From positions 40,253 through 104,252 of the forward strand of contig CALDPX010000056.1 in assembly GCA_937911745.1 (NCBI GenBank): DNA of 64,000 nucleotides, in the 5' to 3' direction. A model generated the notes under the pieces. The model worked only from the letters and a program-made list of their open reading frames with translations, was not told where the DNA came from and made no database searches. Position numbers and translations under genes: made by a program. This stretch comes from an uncultured Alistipes sp. (GTDB lineage: Bacteria; Bacteroidota; Bacteroidia; Bacteroidales; Rikenellaceae). Below are positions 33,768 through 42,311 of this stretch, piece after piece. The number at the start of each line of letters is the position of its first letter. The first letter of the stretch is position 1.

Positions 33768-35906
33768 GTGAAAAAAGGACTCTTCATACTATCCATAGTG
33801 TGTGCCACACTCTGTTTTGGTACACTCCCCTTGCACGCCCAAAATATGGATGCCATAGACTACGGGCGCGACGGCGGCGCAGCACTTGCGGAAGCAATGC
33901 AGAATGCAAACAACAATCCCTATGCGGGTGAAGTCGAACTCGACGAAAACGGCAACCCCATTGTTCAGGAGGAACAAGCCGACTCTGTGAGAATAAAGGA
34001 GATTATGCCCTTGGAGTCCTACTTTTTCAACGACTCCATTCGTCGCCAAAAACACTTCCGCTGGGTGCCCGACACCTACACCAACAACATCCGTATGGAG
34101 CAGGTAGACACACTTTTGGGACTCTTCTCGCGCGACTATCCTTTCCAAAGGGAGGATGTGGGCGATGCGAATGTGGGCATTCTGGGAGGCGTGAGCACCC
34201 CTTTGAACTTTGCACGCCGTCCCAAAGGCAACGACTTCGACTTCACAAAGGGATACTACTCCTATCTCTTCACAATCGAGAACGACTCGCACTACAACAA
34301 CAAACGCCCCTACACCTCGCTCGCCTATCAGACGGGTGGTCAGAAGCGTTATGCGGAGGATAAACTCGAAGTGTTGCACGCACAAAACATCACCCCCTCG
34401 ACAGGTTTTAACGTGCGCTACAACTCCTACCACTCTCGAGGTATCTACAATTGGCAGCGTGGCAAGGTAACCGATTTTGCCGGCAATGTAAATCATACGG
34501 GCAAGCGTTACTCTCTCCACGCGGGAGTTATAGCCAACACCATATCGCAACGCGAGAACGGAGGTTTGGTGGAGGCTTGGCACGTTGCCGACACCCTCTA
34601 CGAGTCGGCACAAGGTATGCCTATGAAGATGACGGATGCTCTGAACAAAGCCTCCAACACATCGTTCTATGTAGTGCAGACTTACGGTATTCCCTTTGTG
34701 CCTCTCACTGACTCCGTTTTCACTATGGCAGACCGCACAGCCATACACTTCGGTCACGCCATAACCTACAACCGCTGGGGTAGACGCTACAAGGATACCC
34801 GCAATGGAACCTCCTATAACATCACCGATCGCACGGGAGCTATTGTCGAAAAACGTAACTTTTACGAAAATTGGTACATAGACCCCAATCAAACAAACGA
34901 TACACTCTCCGAGTCACTACTCACCAACCGCCTCTTTGTGCAGTTCGTACCCTACGACCGCAAGGGTGTGGTGGCAACGGTTGATGGCGGCGTGGGTTGG
35001 GACCAACGCCAATACCTACAATTCCACTTGGATGACTACCTGAGCGGCTACCGCACCGAGAAGTTCAACACCTACTACGCCTATGCTGACGCAAGGGGCT
35101 TTTTGGGTAAGTGGCTCGATTGGCAAGGCAGAGCGAGAGTGAATGTTGCGGGCTACCGTGCAGGAGATATAGATTTTCGGGCAGCAGCCAACCTCCACTT
35201 ATTCATCAAAGAGAGCCCAATAACCCTCTCTGGCGAACTCTCCTATGCGTCGCAAAGCCCGTCCTACTGGGAGCAGAACTACTTCTCGAACCACTTTGTG
35301 TGGAACAACCGATTCGAGCGTCAGAACTTCACGACGCTCAATGTGGCGCTCCACATTCCCCATACGGACACACGCATTGTCTTCAACCAATCGATTGTGG
35401 GCAACCCCATCTACTACGGCACAGATGCAATGCCTACACAGAGTTTTAGTACCGAGAGTGTCATGGGCATCTACCTCGAACAAAACTTCTCGTTCGGAGG
35501 TCTACACCTCGACCATCGTATATTGCTACAATACAGCAGTGCCGAGGATATTTTCCCCGTGCCTCGCCTGGCGGGCAACATCTCCTACTATTACACCTTC
35601 CAGCCCGTGAGGGATGTGCTGACACTGAAAATAGGTCTGGATTGTTGGGCAAATACCCCCTACTTTGCACAAGCTTACAACCCCGCAACAATGATGTTCC
35701 ACAACCAAAACGAAGTGAAAATTGGCAACTACCCCTACGCCAATATCTTTGTTACTGCCAAGTGGAAGACAATGCGTATATTCGTGCAATACCAACACGC
35801 CAACGAAAACCTTTTGGAGAACTACAAAGACTCGTTCAGCGTACCCTTCTACCCCTACAACAGGGCACTCATTAAGTACGGTATCTGTTGGTACTTCGAC
35901 AATTAG
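33768..35906 (+). CDS. Putative outer-membrane porin (Porin_10 type)
   Basis: 712 residues starting with GTG 9 bp after pssA. A signal peptide (KKGLFILSIVCATLCFGTLPLHAQ) is followed by a Gln/Asp-rich linker and a long beta-strand-rich region. The segments SYHSRGIYNWQRGK, GRRYKDTRNGTSYN and the C-terminal RALIKYGICWYFDN ending fit the Bacteroidetes putative porin family. It is expected to be an outer-membrane barrel; the substrate is unknown. It is followed 9 bp later by an MltF-like enzyme. Confidence 0.82.
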   Translation: MKKGLFILSIVCATLCFGTLPLHAQNMDAIDYGRDGGAALAEAMQNANNNPYAGEVELDENGNPIVQEEQADSVRIKEIMPLESYFFNDSIRRQKHFRWVPDTYTNNIRMEQVDTLLGLFSRDYPFQREDVGDANVGILGGVSTPLNFARRPKGNDFDFTKGYYSYLFTIENDSHYNNKRPYTSLAYQTGGQKRYAEDKLEVLHAQNITPSTGFNVRYNSYHSRGIYNWQRGKVTDFAGNVNHTGKRYSLHAGVIANTISQRENGGLVEAWHVADTLYESAQGMPMKMTDALNKASNTSFYVVQTYGIPFVPLTDSVFTMADRTAIHFGHAITYNRWGRRYKDTRNGTSYNITDRTGAIVEKRNFYENWYIDPNQTNDTLSESLLTNRLFVQFVPYDRKGVVATVDGGVGWDQRQYLQFHLDDYLSGYRTEKFNTYYAYADARGFLGKWLDWQGRARVNVAGYRAGDIDFRAAANLHLFIKESPITLSGELSYASQSPSYWEQNYFSNHFVWNNRFERQNFTTLNVALHIPHTDTRIVFNQSIVGNPIYYGTDAMPTQSFSTESVMGIYLEQNFSFGGLHLDHRILLQYSSAEDIFPVPRLAGNISYYYTFQPVRDVLTLKIGLDCWANTPYFAQAYNPATMMFHNQNEVKIGNYPYANIFVTAKWKTMRIFVQYQHANENLLENYKDSFSVPFYPYNRALIKYGICWYFDN

Positions 35907-35915
35907 CAACAGCCT

Positions 35916-37271
35916 ATGACCAATCCCATAAGCCGCCCTATCTTTCGCCTTATCATTGCTACGCTTAGTGTTGCAATGGTGGGTTGCCACACCACGCCCC
36001 ACGATTTCGAGGGTAAAGTGAGCCTTGCAATATCAGAAGATGTTGCGGGATATTCGGTTGTAGGCGGCGAACACTATGGTTTTGGCGTGGATGTGGCAGA
36101 TACCATCGCGAGATCTATTGGGTGCAAATTGCGGGTTACACCACGACTTACGACCGACAGCATCAAAGAGGGTTTGGAGCGTGGCGATATAGATATTGCC
36201 TTAGTACCTCGCTCCGAGAGAGTGCTGCTCCACGATTTCCCGTCGGAGAGTTTCTACACCACCGTATATGTACTCCTTATGCCCTCGTGGACAGCAGGTG
36301 GAGCCGATGTATATAATGCGGAAATGTGGCGTAGCAAGCGACTGCTCACAGACAGCCACTTCCGCAACCACGCAACTTACAAAGACCTTGTTATGGGCGG
36401 TGTGGAATGCGACACTGCTCGTATGGACGGTATGGAAATGGCTCGTAGAGTTATATCAGGGCGTGCCGATGCGCTCATCTGTGAACGTAGCGAGGCTGAA
36501 TTGGTCAAATTTCTCTATCGCTCGCTCACGGAGGTGACAACAATAGAGGAGGTGTGCGAAGTGATATTTGTCTTTGGTTCCCGCAAAATCAAAGAGGAGT
36601 TCACAGCCCGACTCGCCACTCTTTCCAACTCAGAGTACTACGCAACCCTTGCCGACCTCTACTTCGGTGAGCGTTCCATTGCCGAGCGTTTCACTCAACT
36701 CAAATATCGCCCCACAAGGGTTGTTGGTGGCATATCGGTGTGGGACAACCAACTACGAACCATTGCCAATCAGGTGGGTGTGGATTGGCGACTGATGTCG
36801 GCAATGGCATACTACGAATCACGCTTTCGCAACGACCAAGTGTCGCACAAGGGGGCTGTGGGATTGATGCAGGTAACACCCATCGTTGCCGAGGATCTGG
36901 GGCTTGACGAGGGCTACGACCTTGCCGACCCAAGTACCAACATATCGCTTGCGGCAAAACTTATCAGGCGCAGCAGCCGTGCACTCGGTTTTGGAGACTT
37001 TCCTGCCACCGACGACCAAACTGCCATTGTGGTAGCAAGTTACAACTGTGGCATAACTCGAACACTCGAAGCACAGAGATTGGTCGAAGCCGAGGGTGGC
37101 TCGAAAGAGTGCTGGGAGGAGATAAAGCGTATGATGACCAATATGAGCAACCCCGAGTGGATAGCCACCAGCGACTACAAGATGCGCCGCTTTGGTGACG
37201 CTCCCACCACCATCGCCTACACCGAAGCAGTGATGGCACTCTATGACACCTATCGCTCTGCGATAAATTGA
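35916..37271 (+). CDS. MltF-like lytic transglycosylase lipoprotein (SBP_bac_3 + SLT)
   Basis: 451 residues. The N-terminal lipoprotein signal ends VAMVGC. An amino-acid-binding-like domain (GFGVDVADTIARSIGCKLRV, then GDIDIALVPRSERV) occupies about residues 35-260. The SLT domain has MAYYESRFRNDQVSHKGAVGLMQ with the catalytic glutamate, then SYNCG. MltF cleaves peptidoglycan strands and is regulated by muropeptide binding in its N-terminal domain. It is tethered to a membrane, outer or inner. Confidence 0.9.
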   Translation: MTNPISRPIFRLIIATLSVAMVGCHTTPHDFEGKVSLAISEDVAGYSVVGGEHYGFGVDVADTIARSIGCKLRVTPRLTTDSIKEGLERGDIDIALVPRSERVLLHDFPSESFYTTVYVLLMPSWTAGGADVYNAEMWRSKRLLTDSHFRNHATYKDLVMGGVECDTARMDGMEMARRVISGRADALICERSEAELVKFLYRSLTEVTTIEEVCEVIFVFGSRKIKEEFTARLATLSNSEYYATLADLYFGERSIAERFTQLKYRPTRVVGGISVWDNQLRTIANQVGVDWRLMSAMAYYESRFRNDQVSHKGAVGLMQVTPIVAEDLGLDEGYDLADPSTNISLAAKLIRRSSRALGFGDFPATDDQTAIVVASYNCGITRTLEAQRLVEAEGGSKECWEEIKRMMTNMSNPEWIATSDYKMRRFGDAPTTIAYTEAVMALYDTYRSAIN

Positions 37272-37518
37272 GAATTGAGGCAAATGCGAGTAAGCGAGGG
37301 CAGAGGCTGCTCGCAGACTATGCCGAGCGGGAGCATTTTAGAGCAGCCGAAGGCTGGTCAATTGAAAATTGAAAATTGAAAATTAAGGGTTCCTATGCCT
37401 TATATGCCCTATATGCCTTAGGACTATTGACGTTGGACGTTAGACGTTGGACGTTAGACCTTAGACGCTCGACAATAAATTTGGTCGGCATTTTGCACTT
37501 TTTCCGAAAAAAATGCGT
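37272..37518. repeat. Repeat-rich gap with composite 9-bp/7-bp repeat, copy 1
   Basis: After a short inverted-repeat-like stretch (about 37290-37350) come three attgaaa heptads, then tatatgccc-type 9-bp units, the linker CCTTAGGAC (37416-37424) and gacgttg/gacgtta heptads to about 37472. No gene is visible. Confidence 0.75.
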
Positions 37519-37526
37519 TATCTTTG
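37519..37526 (+). promoter_or_regulatory. -7 box for the lipoprotein gene at 37587
   Basis: TATCTTTG, with a TTG 23 bp upstream, slightly longer than usual. Confidence 0.5.
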
Positions 37527-37586
37527 CATAATGTGCGCACATGCGAAGTGCAAAAGAGAAAACTTAGAGGAAAAACACAACACTAT

Positions 37587-38732
37587 ATGATGAAAAAGAT
37601 GGTTAAACTTGCAGGAGTTGTAGTGGCCACAATGGGACTTATGCTTACCGTTGTGGGCTGCAACCCCGAACCCGCCACCACAGACTTGGAGTTTAGTTAC
37701 TCTACATACAGCACCAACGAGGGTGAAAAGGGTGACTACATATCGGTCTATCTGATGCAAACTCCCTATAAATTCCCCGTTGTAGTGGATATGACTGTGG
37801 AGTTGAAGAGCGGAAAGGACGCCAACGAAAAGAGTCTTGTGCTCGACGATGTCATAGAGTTCGTAACCACCGACCAAACATACACGGTGAACAAAATAAG
37901 TGACACTATGGCGGAGATTAAAGGTGTGGAGGTAACGTACTCCGATTACAACAAAAGGGTATATTTCAACGCAAAGGACAATGACTACTTGCAGAAAGAG
38001 ACCATCACACTACTCTTCTCTCTCACAAAGATAGACGGCTCCGAGAAGGGCTCAATAGATACCACCACACTCACCATCGTAGATGATGAGAAGGCTCCTC
38101 TTGTTAAGGTCGGTTACTACGACACCCGCTACACCGCCCCCACAGATGCCACTCGTGAGGGTAGAGGTCAGTTCTACCTGCGTTTGCAGAAGGTGGGTAA
38201 GTATGAGTATGTTGTCTCGGAACTCTTCGGTCTGCCACGTCCACGCCTGCTGGGTGTCTTCGACCCCGAAAAGAGGACTTTGACCTTCGACGGTACGGAC
38301 TACGACCACCTCTTGTGGGCAGAGAAAACTGCTGAGGATGAAAAACCCTTTGTTCCTATTAATGCCTTCCAAAACGATACTATTTGGGGTGCAGCCTACA
38401 ACAAAGATAAAGTCCCCACCCAGGTGCTCAAATTGCGAGGCTCTCAGGTGGATAGCAAAGAGGTTATTGTGATGACCACCGAGGAGATTGCCGAGAATGC
38501 AAATGGCGTAATACTCTCGATTGATACCCCTTGTGGTTACGATATCTACCCATACAATAATGAGATGGTAGGTAGTGTACTCTCGGGAACCTACGACGCT
38601 ATGGAGGGTAGTGAGAGTATGACATTCAGTACCACCAACTACCCCTTGGAAGTGGGTGCAACACGAGCCTTTGAGGAAGATACGTTTATCGTTCCCTTCT
38701 CTGATTGGCAAATTGAAGAGATTAACCGATAA
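37587..38732 (+). CDS. Hypothetical lipoprotein (about 380 residues)
   Basis: 381 residues from the ATG at 37587, with a second ATG directly after it. The signal peptide ends in LTVVGC, a lipobox. The mature part starts with a Calx-beta-like pattern of short strands (YSTNEGEKGDYISVYL) and ends without a recognisable domain. Such lipoproteins often sit beside outer-membrane barrels in Bacteroidetes, and a barrel gene follows 20 bp downstream, so the two may form a surface complex. No enzyme motif is seen. Confidence 0.75.
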   Translation: MMKKMVKLAGVVVATMGLMLTVVGCNPEPATTDLEFSYSTYSTNEGEKGDYISVYLMQTPYKFPVVVDMTVELKSGKDANEKSLVLDDVIEFVTTDQTYTVNKISDTMAEIKGVEVTYSDYNKRVYFNAKDNDYLQKETITLLFSLTKIDGSEKGSIDTTTLTIVDDEKAPLVKVGYYDTRYTAPTDATREGRGQFYLRLQKVGKYEYVVSELFGLPRPRLLGVFDPEKRTLTFDGTDYDHLLWAEKTAEDEKPFVPINAFQNDTIWGAAYNKDKVPTQVLKLRGSQVDSKEVIVMTTEEIAENANGVILSIDTPCGYDIYPYNNEMVGSVLSGTYDAMEGSESMTFSTTNYPLEVGATRAFEEDTFIVPFSDWQIEEINR

Positions 38733-38752
38733 CAAAAAAAACGTAGCAAAAG

Positions 38753-39406
38753 ATGATAAAGAGAGTTATATCAGTAGTAATGGCGGTTGTTCTCTCTACC
38801 ACTGCTTTCGCTCAAAGTGGTAGAAGCGCAAAGGAGATTCGCCAAGACAACTTTGTTTTCGGTCCCAAAGGGGGTATTTCGATGCCCTATCAAAATATCG
38901 TTACCAATACCACTGCCCTCCGAGAGATGGTTGGTGGTGCAAATCTTGGCTTTCAAGTGGGCGGTTATATGAGGGGTATGTTGCCCATCAAGAAGAGTAA
39001 ATTTATGCTCTACGCCCAACTCGATGCAACGTGGGCTATGGATTTCTACTTCGGTGGCGGGGGCAATGCCTCGGCAGGTTGCTTCAACTTCCCCCTGATG
39101 ATTGGTGGTGGATATAAACTCACCAAAAATGTGACACTTAGAGGTGCGTGGGGTCCTACCTACACCATTAATATATATAGCACTGCCGACACTGCCTTTA
39201 AGGATAAGGACAACAAATACCAGTCGGAGGTCGCTACAATGCTCCGCCGCGATCCTTGGGGCTGGGCTGCCGACTTGGGTGTGGACTGGAAAAATTGGAC
39301 TATCGATGTGAGATATATGAACCAATTCCGCTCACTCGACTACAACCGCATAGCAGACGAAACCCGCTACATCTCGTGGGGTCTGACGGTCGGTTACCGC
39401 TTCTAA
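38753..39406 (+). CDS. Outer-membrane beta-barrel protein (OMP_b-brl type)
   Basis: 217 residues. A signal peptide (IKRVISVVMAVVLSTTAFAQ) precedes glycine-rich beta strands (FGPKGGISMPY, LGFQVGGYMRG, MIGGGYKL) and a C-terminal phenylalanine (GLTVGYRF), as in eight- to ten-stranded PorT/Opa-like barrels. It is likely co-transcribed with the preceding lipoprotein and ends at a strong terminator. Confidence 0.8.
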   Translation: MIKRVISVVMAVVLSTTAFAQSGRSAKEIRQDNFVFGPKGGISMPYQNIVTNTTALREMVGGANLGFQVGGYMRGMLPIKKSKFMLYAQLDATWAMDFYFGGGGNASAGCFNFPLMIGGGYKLTKNVTLRGAWGPTYTINIYSTADTAFKDKDNKYQSEVATMLRRDPWGWAADLGVDWKNWTIDVRYMNQFRSLDYNRIADETRYISWGLTVGYRF

Positions 39407-39447
39407 AAAACAAGTGCGAATGCTTTGGGGCATTCGCACTTGTTTTT
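39406..39447 (+). terminator. Terminator after the barrel gene
   Basis: A perfect 17-bp stem, 39406-39422 with 39431-39447, and a T-run. The stop codon is just at its foot. Confidence 0.9.
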
Positions 39448-39449
39448 AG

Positions 39450-39590
39450 TCTAACGTCAAAAGTCCAACGTCTAACGTCGCAGGCTCAGTTCTCCCATAT
39501 CTCCCATAACTCCTATACGCCCTATAAGCCCTATAAGCCTTAGGACTCTTGACGTTAGACGTTAGACGTTAGACATTGGACGTTGGACAA
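39450..39590. repeat. Composite 9-bp/7-bp repeat, copy 2
   Basis: aacgtct/caacgtc heptads, then ctcccatat/ctcccataa 9-bp units, cctataagc units, the linker CCTTAGGAC (39538-39546), and four gacgtta heptads. It lies entirely in the 266-bp gap before the ABC operon. Confidence 0.75.
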
Positions 39591-39608
39591 AAAAATATCG
39601 CCAAAAAT

Positions 39609-39639
39609 TTGGCAGATAATTTTTTTTTGCCCACCTTTG
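39609..39639 (+). promoter_or_regulatory. Promoter for the ABC/GntR operon
   Basis: TTG (39609-39611), 20 bp, CACCTTTG (39632-39639), one mismatch to the -7 consensus. Confidence 0.55.
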
Positions 39640-39640
39640 T

Positions 39641-39672
39641 AGTGTACTAATACATTAATACACCAATACACT
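39641..39672 (+). promoter_or_regulatory. Operator for the YtrA-type GntR regulator
   Basis: GTGTA-N12-TACAC (39642-39663) forms a 22-bp palindrome with one mismatched pair plus its centre. A further TACACT (39667-39672) lies next to the ATG. It covers the expected transcription start. YtrA-subfamily repressors are known to bind AGTGTA/TACACT-type inverted repeats, and one is encoded in this operon. Confidence 0.7.
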
Positions 39673-40509
39673 ATGATTAAAGTAAAGAATCTCTATTTCA
39701 GGTATCGCGCGAAGAGACACATCTTCCGCGACCTATCTCTGTCGGTAGAGACAGGGCAAATCTACGGCTTGTTGGGCAGCAATGGCATTGGCAAGAGTAC
39801 CCTGCTGAAACTCATCGGCGGACTGCTTACCCCCAACAGCGGTAGCGTAGAGGTGCGGGGCTTGGAGGCTCAACGACACTCCCTGGCAACGCTCCAAAAC
39901 ATTGCTTATCTTCCCGAGGAGTTCTCGCTCCCCAACATCCGCGTAAAGGATTGGGTTGCAGTGACGGCTCCCTTCTACGACTCGTTCGACGACGGCTTTT
40001 TCGCAAAGGCTATGGATGAGTTCGAGGTGAACGAAGGCGAAAAGTTCGGCTCACTTTCAATGGGACAGCGCAAAAAGGTACTCATTGCCTTTGCTATGGC
40101 GTGCAGCACCTCGCTGTTACTCTTGGATGAGCCCACCAACGGACTCGACATCACCTCGAAGCAGACCTTTCGCCGTCTGTTGGCTGAGTGGGCCACCCCT
40201 TCGCGCACCGCAATTATCTCCACTCACCAAGTGAAGGATGTGGAGAACCTCTTGGACCACATCGTAATCCTCGATAACAATGGTGTGGTGGTAGACGCAT
40301 CGACCTACGACATTTCGAGCCACCTGAGGTTTGCCATAGAGAACTCGCCCGAAGGTGCCATCTACTCTCAGCCCGCACTGGGTGGCTATGCTACCTTAAG
40401 AGAGAACACCACAGAGAGCGAGAGTAACATAGACATCGAACTCCTCTTTGGCGCAGCGACCAAGGAGCCCAAAAGAGTGAAAAGTATCCTAAACCCCTCA
40501 ACTAAATAA
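39673..40509 (+). CDS. ABC transporter ATP-binding protein
   Basis: 278 residues. Walker A GSNGIGKST is at residues 35-43, the signature is LSMGQRKKV and Walker B is LLLLDEPTNGLD. The C-terminal 60 residues have no known domain. It is the ATPase of an exporter-like ABC-2 system and starts directly after the operator. It is followed by a membrane protein 13 bp later. In operons of this kind the cargo is often an antibiotic or cell-wall-related stress signal, which is inference here. Confidence 0.88.
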   Translation: MIKVKNLYFRYRAKRHIFRDLSLSVETGQIYGLLGSNGIGKSTLLKLIGGLLTPNSGSVEVRGLEAQRHSLATLQNIAYLPEEFSLPNIRVKDWVAVTAPFYDSFDDGFFAKAMDEFEVNEGEKFGSLSMGQRKKVLIAFAMACSTSLLLLDEPTNGLDITSKQTFRRLLAEWATPSRTAIISTHQVKDVENLLDHIVILDNNGVVVDASTYDISSHLRFAIENSPEGAIYSQPALGGYATLRENTTESESNIDIELLFGAATKEPKRVKSILNPSTK

Positions 40510-40522
40510 CCCCACTACTATT

Positions 40523-41305
40523 ATGAAACAGACCTTTTCTTTCCGCCGTTTCGGTATGCTTGCTCGTAAGCACTACACCGAAAACCGCATCAACTACATC
40601 GCCGGCTTGGGAGGCTACCTGATGTTCCTCCTGCTGGGACTCTATGGCGCACTGCGAGAGAATATGCCCTCGCTCGCCATGTTCGAGAGCGGCATCATCT
40701 TCGTGGCATTCTTTGTGCCCATTTTTGTTGCCAAGATGAGTTTTATGCCCTACATCTACCCCAATCGTCAGGTGGGGGCTTTCACACTCCCCGCCACAAG
40801 GGGCGAAAAGTATCTCTTCGGTATGGTAAATACTCTCTTGGTATCCGCACTGGCTATTGCCGGTATGGAGGTGGCTGCCAGCCTTGTTGCACCCCACTGT
40901 GCTGTGTTGAACGATTTTGACTTTGTGCGCTCCATTGCGGGGCATTGGTTTGCAGGTCTTGGCGAGTTGTTGGTTATAATGCCATTATTCGCTTCGGTTA
41001 CCATCTTTGCCTGCACCGCCTCGCGCAAAGGCAACCTCGCCGTGCCGATGATTATCACTTGGGCTGCTATCGCCCTGCTCTATGCCCTCCCCACCCTACT
41101 CATAAATTTCGATGGATGGAGCGTGGCAACACTGGATTTCCCCGCCTTTATAACCACCTACAACAACCACATGGATGTGGGCAACCTCGTCTTTGAGTGC
41201 ACCACCGAAAGGCTCTTTGACACCCGCTGGTGGCAGAACCTGATTTTGCCCGCCGTATTGCTTGTGGCAGCGTGGTTCAAGTTCCACGGGTACGAAACCA
41301 AATAG
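40523..41305 (+). CDS. ABC-2-type membrane subunit
   Basis: 260 residues, six predicted membrane helices (for example YIAGLGGYLMFLLLGLYGAL, IIFVAFFVPIFVAKMSF, LILPAVLLVAAWFKF). No conserved motif beyond the ABC-2 permease layout, with the large loops facing the cytoplasm. The gene order with an ATPase upstream and a GntR regulator downstream supports the role. Confidence 0.75.
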   Translation: MKQTFSFRRFGMLARKHYTENRINYIAGLGGYLMFLLLGLYGALRENMPSLAMFESGIIFVAFFVPIFVAKMSFMPYIYPNRQVGAFTLPATRGEKYLFGMVNTLLVSALAIAGMEVAASLVAPHCAVLNDFDFVRSIAGHWFAGLGELLVIMPLFASVTIFACTASRKGNLAVPMIITWAAIALLYALPTLLINFDGWSVATLDFPAFITTYNNHMDVGNLVFECTTERLFDTRWWQNLILPAVLLVAAWFKFHGYETK

Positions 41306-41317
41306 GGAGGGCTGACT

Positions 41318-41701
41318 ATGGACTTTACAACCAACAAACCCATCTATCAGCACATCTACGACATTGTGACCGAGCGCATCATCCTCGGGCAATTGCGTGA
41401 GGGCGACCGAGTGCCCTCCGTAAGGGAACTTGCCGTAGAGTTGCAGGTAAACCCCAACACCGTAATGCGTGCCTACGATGCGCTGTGCGCGGGCGGCATC
41501 ATCACCTCCTCGCGAGGCATTGGCTACTTCGTGTCGGAAGGTGCAGCCGAGCGTGCGCTTGCCGAGAGCCGCAGGGAATTTATCGAGGGCGAAATGGTCA
41601 CTCTATTTCGCCGTATGACCACCCTCGGCATCAGTGCCGAGGAACTCTCCACACTATACAACAACTATAAAACCGAACAAAACGATGAAAACAAGCAATA
41701 A
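41318..41701 (+). CDS. GntR-family repressor, YtrA subfamily
   Basis: 127 residues. The N-terminal winged helix (PIYQHIYDIVTERIILGQL, then GDRVPSVRELAVELQVNPNT) is followed by only about 50 residues, the short C-terminal dimerisation domain of YtrA. It almost certainly represses its own operon through the GTGTA/TACAC operator. It overlaps the start of the next gene by 17 bp. Confidence 0.9.
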   Translation: MDFTTNKPIYQHIYDIVTERIILGQLREGDRVPSVRELAVELQVNPNTVMRAYDALCAGGIITSSRGIGYFVSEGAAERALAESRREFIEGEMVTLFRRMTTLGISAEELSTLYNNYKTEQNDENKQ

Positions 41702-42080
41702 AATACTCCTTGTGGCAGCATTATGCTTTATGGCTTTTGCCACAGTACAGATTATTGACGCTTACCGCCAAGTGCGACAAGTGCGCCAAATGATACGCCC
41801 CATATTGGAGCAGATTGACAGTAGCGACATCCGAGTTATCCGTATGGTGCGCACCAACGACAACTATGTGGCAAGCAACAGTACCAAACACCACAAGTCG
41901 CGCCGCATCTATTTTAGCCACTGCAAGCCCGATGCCTCCTCGCTCCGCATCGAGGGCGACACGCTGGTTGTTACCCACGAGGGGCGTGTTCTTGTCCACA
42001 TCCCCAGCGCCACACACGTTATTGAGTGGGACGGCTCGGTCAGGGAACTCGAACCCCAAAACACTGCCACAGAGGATTAA
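41685..42080 (+). CDS. Small membrane-anchored protein at the end of the ABC/GntR operon
   Basis: 131 residues starting inside the regulator's 3' end. A single N-terminal membrane helix (ILLVAALCFMAFATVQII) is followed by a soluble domain with alternating strands (SSDIRVIRMV, then SLRIEGDTLVVTHEGRVLVH). No family is recognised. Co-transcription with the ABC genes suggests an accessory or sensor role. Confidence 0.7.
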   Translation: MKTSNKILLVAALCFMAFATVQIIDAYRQVRQVRQMIRPILEQIDSSDIRVIRMVRTNDNYVASNSTKHHKSRRIYFSHCKPDASSLRIEGDTLVVTHEGRVLVHIPSATHVIEWDGSVRELEPQNTATED

Positions 42081-42109
42081 TTGGCAGCGAGTGTTGTTAA
42101 TAAAAGTCG

Positions 42110-42139
42110 TTGGGCAAACTCTTTTTTGGGTTTGCCCAA
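42110..42139 (+). terminator. Probable terminator after the ABC/GntR operon
   Basis: Stem TTGGGCAAAC (42110-42119) with GTTTGCCCAA (42130-42139). The downstream T-run is weak. Confidence 0.55.
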
Positions 42140-42235
42140 TTTGCTTCTATCGACAATATAATTGGAGGCGAAACGTTAAAATATCACTCCTGCTCAAATC
42201 AGAAATAGAACTACGAAAGAGAATTGGTGTCATAT

Positions 42236-42265
42236 TTGTTTACAAATAAAAAAAGAGTATTTTTG
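42236..42265 (+). promoter_or_regulatory. Promoter for glpAB
   Basis: TTG (42236-42238), 19 bp, TATTTTTG (42258-42265), 46 bp before the glpA start. Confidence 0.7.
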
Positions 42266-42311
42266 TTTTTTAATCCAATTGTACGAGTTGCAAAATAAAG
42301 CCCGAAACCAA

